Shown piece by piece: positions 27,118-35,178 of a DNA stretch of 64,000 nucleotides. Made by a program: the position numbers and the translations under genes. The stretch covers positions 21,486 to 85,485 of the forward strand of contig NZ_BCVG01000007.1 in NCBI RefSeq assembly GCF_001591625.1. The letters are read 5' to 3'. A model generated the notes under the pieces. The model worked only from the letters and a program-made list of their open reading frames with translations. It had not been told where the DNA came from and did no database searches. Position 1 is the first letter of the stretch. Each line of letters begins with the position of its first letter. This stretch comes from Metabacillus fastidiosus NBRC 101226. GTDB taxonomy: Bacteria > Bacillota > Bacilli > Bacillales > Bacillaceae.

Positions 27118-28056
27118 ATGAAGAAATTAATTTGTTCTATATTACTATTACTCATTTTATTTCAGTACGAAGTTTCTGCTGCCCCCTCATCAGTTGAAGT
27201 AAATAAATTATTACAAGAGATTGGCTGGACGAATAATGACCTGCAAAGATATCTTGATTTTTATGAAGTAAGTTTAGAGGATTATGCAACAATTGATGAT
27301 CTTAAAAATGAATTAGGTACCCCAATTACAGAAAGCGGGCTCAATGCTTTATTTTCTGATTATCAAATGAGCCGACAAGATGTTAACGATTTATTCTCAG
27401 AATTTGATGATTCTCTTGAAAATTATTTTTTCATCGAAGAAGTGGAAGAAACGATGGATTTTTATTTAAACTATGATGAAAATATGGAAGAATATAATGA
27501 ATTTCTTTCTATGATTGGTCTTACTGAAGAGGAAATTGAAAGGTTAGTAAACCACTTTACGGCACTTGATGAAGCAACCCTTGAACGAGAGATGGAGGCA
27601 ATTACCTCAAGATTAGACTCCTTTTTAAATATAGAAGATATAACAGAATTAACACAGGCACAACAGGATGAATTAGTTTCTATTTTACAGGATACGATGA
27701 AAGCTTTCCATTTGGAAACAAAGTTTTTCTTAGTCGATAAAAATGGGAAACAAACAGCTATCTCATTCAGCGAATTACTCAATATGAAGGAACCTTACGG
27801 AAATGACCTATTAATTCAGTTATATAGTACAGAAGGGAAATTTTTATTAGATGTACTCTTATCTGAAAATATGCTGAACTCTGATTTCCTAATGGAACTT
27901 GGTCAAAATGTTGCAAATGCTGATGATTTTACACGTGGGCTGACGAATAAACAAAATAATCGACTCCCCGATACAGCATCTCCTTTTGGCTTATATATAA
28001 CGGCTGGACTGCTTTTAATTTTATTCGGTACAATTATAAGAAAATGGCGTTACTAA
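27118..28056 (+). CDS. Processed acidic surface protein with LPXTA sorting signal
   Basis: The protein has 312 residues. It has a signal peptide (about 1-21), then a strongly acidic helical repeat region: repeated units such as LQEIGWTNNDLQRYLDFYEVSLEDY and MIGLTEEEIERLVNHF. It ends with LPDTA (283-287), a hydrophobic helix (ASPFGLYITAGLLLILFG) and the positive tail RKWRY. This is a cell-wall sorting signal of the type used by class D sortases of bacilli and fits the 'processed acidic surface protein' family. No sortase gene is in the window. The protein would be displayed covalently on the wall; its role is unknown. Confidence 0.82.
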   Translation: MKKLICSILLLLILFQYEVSAAPSSVEVNKLLQEIGWTNNDLQRYLDFYEVSLEDYATIDDLKNELGTPITESGLNALFSDYQMSRQDVNDLFSEFDDSLENYFFIEEVEETMDFYLNYDENMEEYNEFLSMIGLTEEEIERLVNHFTALDEATLEREMEAITSRLDSFLNIEDITELTQAQQDELVSILQDTMKAFHLETKFFLVDKNGKQTAISFSELLNMKEPYGNDLLIQLYSTEGKFLLDVLLSENMLNSDFLMELGQNVANADDFTRGLTNKQNNRLPDTASPFGLYITAGLLLILFGTIIRKWRY

Positions 28057-28094
28057 AAGGAGCTGTCCGATAAGTCCCTAATAAGTTTGAAAAG

Positions 28095-28154
28095 CTGAAA
28101 GGCCCCTTCACAAAATCCTTAATTTTACTGGATTCTCCTAAAGGGGCCTTTCAG
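28095..28154. repeat. Large perfect hairpin in the 3' region of the LPXTA gene
   Basis: CTGAAAGGCCCCTT (28095-28108) pairs perfectly with AAGGGGCCTTTCAG (28141-28154). Inside it AATCC and GGATT can pair as well. It has no T run directly after it and is followed at once by a second hairpin. It could be a short dispersed palindromic repeat or part of a double terminator. Confidence 0.7.
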
Positions 28155-28196
28155 GAGGATGTCTGGAAGGGGTCGCCTTTTAGACATCCTCTTTTT
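28155..28196. terminator. Terminator between the LPXTA gene and the convergent VWA gene
   Basis: GAGGATGTCT (28155-28164) pairs perfectly with AGACATCCTC (28182-28191), followed by TTTTT. Confidence 0.8.
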
Positions 28197-28198
28197 CA

Positions 28199-29569
28199 TC
28201 AATCTCCATACTTCTTTTTCATTTCCTCGCCTTTTGTTTTAATAGCCTCTTTTAATTCTGCACTTTCCTCTTCAAGTGTCTTCCTTAATTCATCAGATTT
28301 ATCTGATAAATATGTATCTAAAATGTCATAACGCTGCTTAATTAAACTATCGACTTCTTGTCTTGTCTCATAGCTCATTTGCTCTTTTTGCTGTAAATAG
28401 TATGCTGCCTCATTTAATCGAGATTTTTCATCATAGATTAAGCTGTTAAACTTTGATTTTTCCTTATAAATTTCGTTTGATTTCTTTGTTTGTTCATTCC
28501 ATACTTTACTCCAGTTAGAGTTGCTCCAATTCCACCATTCATTAAACAAACGGCGTCTTTCACTTTCCCAAAGCTTTTTAAAATCTGCAGCATTGCTAAC
28601 TGTTTTATATTGTCCGCCACCAGCCTCAGCAACATCAAACAATTGCTTCTGTCCATCGCTGTCAACATCAAATCCGATAATATTAATGACTGCTTTTATA
28701 TTTGAATCATGGAGTTCCTTTGCTGCCTGAACAGGATCTCCATCACATGTTTCAATTCCATCGCTTACAACATAAATAATATTGCTTCCTTCATTTCCCT
28801 TTTCAAAATCGGTTTTCGTTTCCTGAATCGCCTTTGCAATCGGTGTCCATCCTTTAGGCTCAAAGCTTTCTAAAGAGGATCTAAACTCTGTTTCATTATA
28901 AGGCTTCAGATCATACATAACTTCCGTCGCCCCGCATGACAGCTCTTTATCCCCATCATCATTGCTTCCTTTATGACCATATACACGCAGCATGACATTT
29001 GCTTCTTCCGGCATCGTCGCAACAAACTCATTGATTGCTTCTTTTGCAAGCTCCATCTTTGTTTTCCCGCCGATTTTCTGTGCCATACTGCCGCTTGCAT
29101 CAAGCAATATAGCAATATTCGTGTTTAGCCCAACCTCACCATTTTCTTCAAGTTTCATTCCGCCAGGCATTTCTGATACCGGTGTTTCAATGGACGGATT
29201 AAACTCTTCAAAAAAATCGTAATGCTGTTTATAATTTTCTCCTTCACGAATATATGTTAAAAGAGTATTATAAATTTCAAAGCTGTCTTTCTCTAGAAAA
29301 TTTTCCTCGTCTAGTGTCCGATGAATGATTGCTTTATTATATTTATTTCCTGAATATTGTCCTGGTTTTTCTTTCAAAATTTCTTCAGCTGTTGATGCAA
29401 ACGGGAGCTTTTCCTCCTCGTCTTCTGCCTTTTCATCAGCTTTTAATTTGTTTTTATTTTCATTTCCAGGCTTTTGATCATTTCCAGTTTCATTCGAGCC
29501 ACAAGCGAATAATATAGCCGATAATAAAACAATTAAAGCAATAAAAAGTACTTGCTTTACAGTTCTCAT
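28199..29569 (-). CDS. VWA-domain lipoprotein
   Basis: The protein has 456 residues. A lipoprotein signal ends at C23 (SAILFAC), so it is anchored to the outer face of the membrane. A low-complexity linker rich in Glu, Asn and Lys (about 24-55) follows. The von Willebrand A domain has a complete MIDAS metal site: DASGS (157-161), then a threonine in GWTPIA and an aspartate in VVSDGIETC. The C-terminal 120 residues form a charged coiled coil (NEIYKEKSKFNSLIYDEKSRL to KGEEMKKKYGD). It resembles the secreted VWA proteins of bacilli (such as YwmC/YwmD), whose roles are unknown; binding of another protein or matrix is likely. Confidence 0.85.
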   Translation of the reverse strand: MRTVKQVLFIALIVLLSAILFACGSNETGNDQKPGNENKNKLKADEKAEDEEEKLPFASTAEEILKEKPGQYSGNKYNKAIIHRTLDEENFLEKDSFEIYNTLLTYIREGENYKQHYDFFEEFNPSIETPVSEMPGGMKLEENGEVGLNTNIAILLDASGSMAQKIGGKTKMELAKEAINEFVATMPEEANVMLRVYGHKGSNDDGDKELSCGATEVMYDLKPYNETEFRSSLESFEPKGWTPIAKAIQETKTDFEKGNEGSNIIYVVSDGIETCDGDPVQAAKELHDSNIKAVINIIGFDVDSDGQKQLFDVAEAGGGQYKTVSNAADFKKLWESERRRLFNEWWNWSNSNWSKVWNEQTKKSNEIYKEKSKFNSLIYDEKSRLNEAAYYLQQKEQMSYETRQEVDSLIKQRYDILDTYLSDKSDELRKTLEEESAELKEAIKTKGEEMKKKYGD

Positions 29570-29837
29570 GCTAAACCTCCGTTCTTCTAATTCTAACTAG
29601 AAATATAGTTGCAATATTACCATATATGTATATTAATACAAGGTACTTTTAGGTTAATTTTCCATTTAATTAATTACCTGTGCATAATTGCCTATGTCAT
29701 TCCTCATAATTCCCTGTCATTTTCTAAAAAATATAATATACAATTTAAAAATCGGATAATTCATTCGCTCTTAAAGAGAATCCATTTTCCAACAGTCAAA
29801 TGAGCTAAAATTAATTAAATATTAATTATTAAAATCC

Positions 29838-30494
29838 TTATTTATATACACCATTTTTAATGATATCAATATAATCATCGAGCTCTTTAATAAGCGGTTC
29901 TGGGTTTTTCAGAAAATCAAATTGACCAAGCTTATAAAGATTAATATATTTATTTACTAACTGCTCCAAAATTAATAACGTCATATTTGTTATCTTTTCA
30001 ACTGTAATTCCATCTCTTAAGCTTTCCTCATTTAATAGCCTTGTCTTATATAATTCATTTATCTCGGCTCCGCCATATTTCTCTATATGCTTAGCAAATA
30101 ATTGTTCCACCTCCGCTTTTACGGCAATGGGCGGATTAGAGTAAACATTCATAAGCAGCTGACTTTCCAGGAAATATTCAAATGTTACATGATGTTTTAA
30201 TAATACAAGTTCCTTTATCCGATCAAAAAAGTCTGTTGATTTCACTTCCTTTACTGTCTGTAATGTTTTTTCTGTTAAGAATTTTACGACATAATCAACT
30301 ATATAAAGATAGAGATTCTTTTTATTCTTAAAGTAATGAAATAAGATCCCTTTTGAAATCCCTGCCTTCGTTGTAATTATATCTGTCGATGTTTTTTCAT
30401 ATCCATTTTGTGCAAACTCCTGTACACAAACATTAATAATTAACAATCTTTTCTCTTCCGATAATTTTTCAAAAGCTGAGTACAATTTTGACAC
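29838..30494 (-). CDS. TetR/AcrR-family transcriptional regulator
   Basis: The protein has 218 residues with the N-terminal helix-turn-helix at about 25-62 (EFAQNGYEKTSTDIITTKAGISKGILFHYFKNKKNLYLY), the classic TetR pattern, and a helical ligand-binding domain after it. It is flanked by a VWA lipoprotein and a GGDEF-EAL gene on the same strand, but spacing over 170 bp on both sides argues against an operon. No efflux pump or enzyme is adjacent, so the ligand and targets are unknown. Confidence 0.85.
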   Translation of the reverse strand: MSKLYSAFEKLSEEKRLLIINVCVQEFAQNGYEKTSTDIITTKAGISKGILFHYFKNKKNLYLYIVDYVVKFLTEKTLQTVKEVKSTDFFDRIKELVLLKHHVTFEYFLESQLLMNVYSNPPIAVKAEVEQLFAKHIEKYGGAEINELYKTRLLNEESLRDGITVEKITNMTLLILEQLVNKYINLYKLGQFDFLKNPEPLIKELDDYIDIIKNGVYK

Positions 30495-30633
30495 CTCTGT
30501 TTTTTCGCTATACTGCCTATACCTTTTTCTATAAATATAAAATATGAAAAGTGATACTTCCTATTATAACGGCTGTTAGGATAAAAACATAATGAAGTTA
30601 AATAAAGAATTTCTGCTGCGTTAGCATATGAAG

Positions 30634-30661
30634 AAAGACTGGATAATAGTTATCCAGTCTT
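30634..30661 (-). terminator. Terminator of the GGDEF-EAL gene
   Basis: AAGACTGGATA (30634-30644) pairs perfectly with TATCCAGTCTT (30651-30661), just after the stop codon. Confidence 0.75.
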
Positions 30662-30667
30662 AAAAAA

Positions 30668-32731
30668 TTAATTCATCTTATGCAATAACTCATCCATTTG
30701 GGAAATTGGTAAAGGACGGCTGAATAAATATCCTTGGCCCTCATCACAATCAAGTTCAGAAAGGAAATCTAATTGCTCCTTCGTCTCAATTCCTTCTGCC
30801 ACAACATTTAAGTTTAAATGGGTTGCCATATCAATAATTGTTTTTACAATAACTCCATTGTCTTTCTCGATTTCATCAATAAAGGAACGATCAATTTTCA
30901 AGCTTTCGATTGGGAAATATCTTAAAAATGCCAGCGATGAGTATCCCGTACCAAAATCATCAATAGAAAGCCTTACCCCAAGCGACTTTAACTGATTTAA
31001 TATTGGAGTCGTTATTTCAGCTGCCTGCATAATGCTTTCTGTTATTTCTAATTCTAAATAAGATGGGTCCAGTCCTGTATCATCGAGAATTTGTTTCACC
31101 ATATTAACTAAATTCGCTTTAAACAAGTATGGAGAAATATTAACTCCCATCCTAAGCGGTTTAATTCCCTCTTCCTGCCACTTACAGCTTTGTCTACAGG
31201 CGGTTCTTAAAACCCACTCTGTAATAGGAGTGATCAAGCCTGTTTCTTCAGCTAAAGGAATAAATTCATTAGGCGGGACCATTCCAAGGGTCGGATGCTC
31301 CCAGCGGATTAACGCTTCCACTCCGATCATTTTCTGTGTTTTTACATCTATCTGCGGCTGATAATAAAGAATAAATTGCTCCTGATCAATCGCCTGTCTT
31401 AATGCTTTCTCCAGCTTCATCGTCTTCTTCATATTTTCTGACATTTCAACTGTATAAAACTGAACAGCATTATGTCCTTTTTCTTTCGCCAAATACATTG
31501 CTGTATCTGCCTTTTTAATAAGTGTGTCAAAGTCTTGGCCGTCCCTTGGGAATAAACTGACTCCAAAACTGGAAGTAAGATAATGTCTTTCTTTCCCAAT
31601 ATAAAATGGATCTAAAAATAAACTCATAATATCTTTTGCAAATTGTTCTACTTCTTCTACAGAATGATTTTTAACGACGATAATAAACTCGTCTCCCCCA
31701 AAACGGTATAAATCTGCTTTCTCATTGAGGTGATTGTATAATCTGTTTGATACAGCTTTAAGAATTTGATCACCAACATTATGGCCAAGTGTATCATTTA
31801 TATATTTAAAACGATTTAAGTCAAGGAAAAAGACAGCCATTTTCCCCGTTTCTCTATTTTCCTCAATCCAGTCGCTTATATCTTCTCTAAACCCATGACG
31901 ATTTCTAAGTCCCGTTAAATTATCATGATAAGCATTATATAAGATTTGTTCTGCTATTTCTTTTTGTTCTGTAATATCTTGTCTAATAGCAATATATTGA
32001 TAAGGAATATTATTCGAGTTAACAAATGGAATAATTGTTGTTTTCACCCAATAAAAAGAGCCATCCTTTGCTCTATTTTTTATTTCTCCGATCCAGACTT
32101 TTCCGCTTCCAATCGTTTTCCACATATTTTTGAAGAAAGATTTCGGGTGGTGCCCAGAATTTAAAATCCGATGATCCTCTCCAATTAGCTCTTCCTTACT
32201 ATATTTAGAAATCTCGCAAAATTTATCATTAACATTCGTAATTTTACCTTTATTATTAGTAATCGCAACGATGGAAGATTGGTCTAACGCAAATTTGAAA
32301 TCTGCTAATTCTTTAATTGTCTTTTCTAGTATTGCTTCATTTTGTGTTACTTTTGTAATATCTTTTCCTATAATTAATAATGCTTTTCGACTTCCATCCT
32401 GATTATAGAAGGGCACTTTTGTTACAGCAAAAATTCTTTTATTACCATTTTGCTCAGTAAAGTGTTCCTCAAACCTTGTTACTTTTTCATTTTTCCAAGT
32501 TTGTTCATCTGTTATTGAGCAAGTATCGAAAAACTCTTTAAAATTTGGTACATAGTGCGCAATATCACTTGCCGTCTTCCCATCATAATTAACACCATTT
32601 AACTCAAATATTTTTTCTGTTGACTCATTCACCTCTATCCAATTTCCATCTCCATCTTTCCAATAAACAAAATCGATTGTTTCTTCCATATTTCCACCGA
32701 GCTTTTTTATTTCTTCCACTAAATCTTTCAT
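30668..32731 (-). CDS. PAS-PAS-GGDEF-EAL cyclic-di-GMP turnover protein
   Basis: This 687-residue cytoplasmic protein has two PAS domains (about 15-125 and 140-255). A diguanylate cyclase domain carries an intact GGDEF site (345-349, RFGGDEF). A phosphodiesterase domain carries VEALIRW (EAL 472-474), ITESIM and DDFGTGYSS. Both catalytic sites look competent. The RxxD inhibitory site expected five residues before GGDEF is missing (the text is NEKAD), so product inhibition of the cyclase may be weak. It could make or break c-di-GMP depending on the PAS signal. It resembles B. subtilis YkoW/DgcW in the GGDEF-EAL part but lacks that protein's membrane MHYT domain. Confidence 0.9.
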   Translation of the reverse strand: MKDLVEEIKKLGGNMEETIDFVYWKDGDGNWIEVNESTEKIFELNGVNYDGKTASDIAHYVPNFKEFFDTCSITDEQTWKNEKVTRFEEHFTEQNGNKRIFAVTKVPFYNQDGSRKALLIIGKDITKVTQNEAILEKTIKELADFKFALDQSSIVAITNNKGKITNVNDKFCEISKYSKEELIGEDHRILNSGHHPKSFFKNMWKTIGSGKVWIGEIKNRAKDGSFYWVKTTIIPFVNSNNIPYQYIAIRQDITEQKEIAEQILYNAYHDNLTGLRNRHGFREDISDWIEENRETGKMAVFFLDLNRFKYINDTLGHNVGDQILKAVSNRLYNHLNEKADLYRFGGDEFIIVVKNHSVEEVEQFAKDIMSLFLDPFYIGKERHYLTSSFGVSLFPRDGQDFDTLIKKADTAMYLAKEKGHNAVQFYTVEMSENMKKTMKLEKALRQAIDQEQFILYYQPQIDVKTQKMIGVEALIRWEHPTLGMVPPNEFIPLAEETGLITPITEWVLRTACRQSCKWQEEGIKPLRMGVNISPYLFKANLVNMVKQILDDTGLDPSYLELEITESIMQAAEITTPILNQLKSLGVRLSIDDFGTGYSSLAFLRYFPIESLKIDRSFIDEIEKDNGVIVKTIIDMATHLNLNVVAEGIETKEQLDFLSELDCDEGQGYLFSRPLPISQMDELLHKMN

Positions 32732-32968
32732 TTTATCGAACTCCCCTCACTCTTCATAAAGAGCATCAGTCTGTATACATTTCTTTTTTATTTATCATCC
32801 AAGTCATAGTTAACGGGAAAATATATAAAACCCCACTCCTTACATTGGAATGAGGCATCGTCGATTCATCTTTCCAATAATTTAGAAGCTCTAACGAAAG
32901 CGCTTTATTTATTTTCAGATGCAAATTCAATATAAACTTATCGACCGTTTAAAAATGCTGTCCTGCTA

Positions 32969-33703
32969 CTATAGACGGCAAACATGATTTGGACAGCCTT
33001 CGCAATGACACAAATTCCTTAACTTATCTATATTTAAAATAATGAGAAAGCCCTTTTCATCTCTTATAACGGACTCCCTCTTTAATTGATTAAGCATTCG
33101 ATTAACAGTTTCCCTCGTTGCCCCGATGAGATCAGCAATTTCCCCATTTGTGAATTTTTTTGTAATATAAATGGCTTCTTCATCTTTTCTTCCATACATA
33201 TTTGCTATTCGTATAAGTGTTGATGCAAGTGCTCCGCTTTTCCCAAAAAACAATAAATCGCGAAGTTTGGTTTCGGTAAGCTGGCGCATATATGCTAACC
33301 ACTTCATAAATTCAAAAGAAATCTTTCGATCTTGCCAAAGAAGTATATCTAAATCTCTTTGAAAAATAACCCCTACTCTGCAGTCTGTCAATGCCTTTGC
33401 ACTAAAACTGTTTTTTTTTCCTTCTATATATCCATATTCACCAAATAGATCAAATCTATTAAACTGAAAAAATGAAATAATTTTCCCGTCAGTCATTACC
33501 TTTGAAATATTTACTTTCCCTTCGTATAAAAAATAAAGCTTATCAGCTTTATCTCCTTCTTCGAAAATAAAACAGCTTCTTTTTACTTTTTTCTCATACA
33601 TTATATTTTTAAAATTTTTTATACTTTCTTCAGAGAATATGTACGAATTATATAACATTCCATCAACTATTTTAGTTAGATCATCTGTCACATTATTGTC
33701 CAT
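32969..33703 (-). CDS. fnr: Fnr-type oxygen-sensing regulator (Crp/Fnr family)
   Basis: The protein has 244 residues. A cyclic-nucleotide-binding fold (about 25-130) is followed by a dimer helix and a Crp-type helix-turn-helix (FTNGEIADLIGATRETVNRMLNQLK, about 185-209). The C-terminus has four cysteines, LCHCEGCPNHVC (C232, C234, C237, C242). The C-x2-C-x4-C part equals the cluster ligands of B. subtilis Fnr, which binds a [4Fe-4S] cluster at its C-terminus with an aspartate as fourth ligand; D149 is a candidate. With the cluster intact it activates genes for nitrate respiration and fermentation. No nar or other target gene is nearby. Confidence 0.78.
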   Translation of the reverse strand: MDNNVTDDLTKIVDGMLYNSYIFSEESIKNFKNIMYEKKVKRSCFIFEEGDKADKLYFLYEGKVNISKVMTDGKIISFFQFNRFDLFGEYGYIEGKKNSFSAKALTDCRVGVIFQRDLDILLWQDRKISFEFMKWLAYMRQLTETKLRDLLFFGKSGALASTLIRIANMYGRKDEEAIYITKKFTNGEIADLIGATRETVNRMLNQLKRESVIRDEKGFLIILNIDKLRNLCHCEGCPNHVCRL

Positions 33704-33997
33704 CCTTAAAATATGTCTTCTCCACTAGCTATTTATAATAAAAATAGCTTTTTTTCCAAATTATCTTTAATAATCCAAAAGAACTATTTATAAAATATAT
33801 TAACATATTTTCGACATAATTCCACAACTTTTACCTTTTTTTATTTTATCCCATATTTAACAGGCTTTGAGAGTTAAATTATGAATAATTCATAACTCTT
33901 CCATTAAAATAGTGGAAATAAAAAATGAAACTTTCTTTTATCTAGAACGTATTAACTATATAATAAATATTAGAAAGATATCTAGGAGGGTTTTCAA

Positions 33998-34435
33998 ATG
34001 TTTAAAAAATTAATCGGTGCAGCAATTGTACTATCATTGGCCTTTACACCAGTCGGCGATTTCGTTTTCAAACAAGACCCGATTGAAGTTAGTGCGAAAG
34101 GGTATAAATCAGGGAAAAGATCGTTTAAATCAAATAATAATACGAACTCCCCTCAGTTAAAAAAAGATCAGCAAAAGAAACAGGAAACAAACTCGCTTAA
34201 TAAAAATACGACGAAACAAACAAATAAAGGCGGACTTATGAAAGGCTTAATGCTTGGGGGTCTTGCAGGATTATTATTCGGCGGTTTATTAAGCGGAATG
34301 GGTATGCTCGGTTCTATTCTCGGCTTACTTGTTAATATAGCAGCGATCATTTTCCTAATCGTTATCATTAGAAAAGTATTCACAATGTTAAAGCGGAAAC
34401 GAAAAGACGAGGATTATAATACATGGAAAAAATAA
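33998..34435 (+). CDS. Secreted/membrane protein with Gly-rich Tim44-like hydrophobic region, 145 aa
   Basis: The protein has a signal peptide (about 1-30). A hydrophilic linker rich in Lys, Asn, Gln and Ser (35-77) leads to GGLMKGLMLGGLAGLLFGGLL (about 77-97) and a second membrane helix (about 103-126), then a basic tail. The Gly-Leu region resembles the membrane part of bacterial Tim44-like proteins, but the Tim44 domain itself is missing. The AGGAGGG site is strong. Its last 13 bases overlap the next gene, so the two are translationally linked. The function is unknown; B. subtilis has a comparable pair that I recall as yxcA/yxcD. Confidence 0.65.
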   Translation: MFKKLIGAAIVLSLAFTPVGDFVFKQDPIEVSAKGYKSGKRSFKSNNNTNSPQLKKDQQKKQETNSLNKNTTKQTNKGGLMKGLMLGGLAGLLFGGLLSGMGMLGSILGLLVNIAAIIFLIVIIRKVFTMLKRKRKDEDYNTWKK

Positions 34436-34713
34436 CTCTTTCGGAACAGGACATTATTAATGCTCTTTGTCTGCATACTGCATTTAAAAGACAAATAACT
34501 CCGCAGGAAGTTGAAATTGAATTAATGTATGATGATGACTATGGCTTCTCAGCTGAATCATATGTGAACGACCGAAAACAAGTGCTTATTACTGCAAATA
34601 TAATAGAAGCAATTCGCTTTTTCCTCGATGCAGAAATGAACATCGATCCGTTTTCTGCACGGATTGAATTAGTTCTCGATGATGAAGAGGGAATTATCGC
34701 TTATATAGGGTAA
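34423..34713 (+). CDS. yxcD: YxcD-like protein (DUF2653)
   Basis: This acidic cytoplasmic protein has 96 residues and starts MEKITLSEQDIINALCLHTA. The ITPQEVEIELMYDDDYGFSAE segment and the IEAIRFFLDAEMNIDPFSARIELVLDDEEGI ending are those of the DUF2653 family, found almost only in Bacillaceae. Its function is unknown. It begins inside the 3' end of the preceding membrane-protein gene (13-bp overlap), so the two products are probably made in fixed ratio and may work together. A strong terminator follows. Confidence 0.65.
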   Translation: MEKITLSEQDIINALCLHTAFKRQITPQEVEIELMYDDDYGFSAESYVNDRKQVLITANIIEAIRFFLDAEMNIDPFSARIELVLDDEEGIIAYIG

Positions 34714-34724
34714 ATAAAATAAGG

Positions 34725-34771
34725 AAAGGATAGAGAAAGCAGCTTTTTCATAAGCTTTCTCTATCCTTTTT
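34725..34771 (+). terminator. Terminator of the yxcD operon
   Basis: A perfect 16-bp stem (34725-34740 with 34754-34769) has a T-rich end. Confidence 0.9.
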
Positions 34772-34785
34772 AGTTTGTCGTACAT

Positions 34786-34863
34786 TTACGTGTAAGAGAG
34801 GCAGACCTCAGTTGCTCCTCCTATTACAACAACAATTATCGAAACAATAATCCACTTTTTCAA
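34786..34863 (-). CDS. Possible 25-aa hydrophobic peptide
   Basis: A TTG codon at 34861-34863 follows GGGAG at an eight-base distance and opens a 25-codon frame: (M)KKWIIVSIIVVVIGGATE. The peptide is one membrane helix with a two-lysine N-terminus. It comes directly after the 61-aa gene on the same strand, separated by 19 bases. The size and start codon make this tentative. Confidence 0.35.
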   Translation of the reverse strand: MKKWIIVSIIVVVIGGATEVCLSYT

Positions 34864-34882
34864 TTTCCATTCTCCCTTTCTA

Positions 34883-35068
34883 TCACTGAGTTTGATTTTG
34901 CTGAATTTGTCCATCGGCTCGTATCATCTGTCCATTGCCTCCCGGTCCCATTTCAGAGAAACCAGGGCATGCATTTTGCTTATAAGCCAAGTAGCCAACT
35001 CCTGCCGCCGTACATATACCAATAACTAAATTTATAATAAGTAATACCTTAATTAAGCTTTGTTTCAT
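34883..35068 (-). CDS. Small membrane-anchored protein, 61 aa
   Basis: The ATG at 35068 is directly preceded by AAGGAGGAGGAGA, an excellent ribosome binding site. Residues 6-28 form one membrane helix (IKVLLIINLVIGICTAAGVGYLAY). The outside tail is rich in Gly, Asn and Gln (FSEMGPGGNGQMIRADG). I do not recognise a family. It is probably in one transcript with the hydrophobic 25-aa peptide that follows. Confidence 0.6.
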   Translation of the reverse strand: MKQSLIKVLLIINLVIGICTAAGVGYLAYKQNACPGFSEMGPGGNGQMIRADGQIQQNQTQ

Positions 35069-35142
35069 TCTCCTCCTCCTTGTTTTCTTTGAATAAGCTC
35101 ATTATGAATTCCCTCCTTAACTTTTCCTTAAGAAAAATAAAA

Positions 35143-35178
35143 AAAGATGTACACTCAACATTTGAATGTACACCTTTT
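35143..35178 (-). terminator. Terminator of the CDF exporter gene
   Basis: The arms AAGATGTACACTCAA and TTGAATGTACACCTT pair with two G-U-type mismatches; on the minus strand a T run follows. The stop codon lies within the outer arm. Confidence 0.7.
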
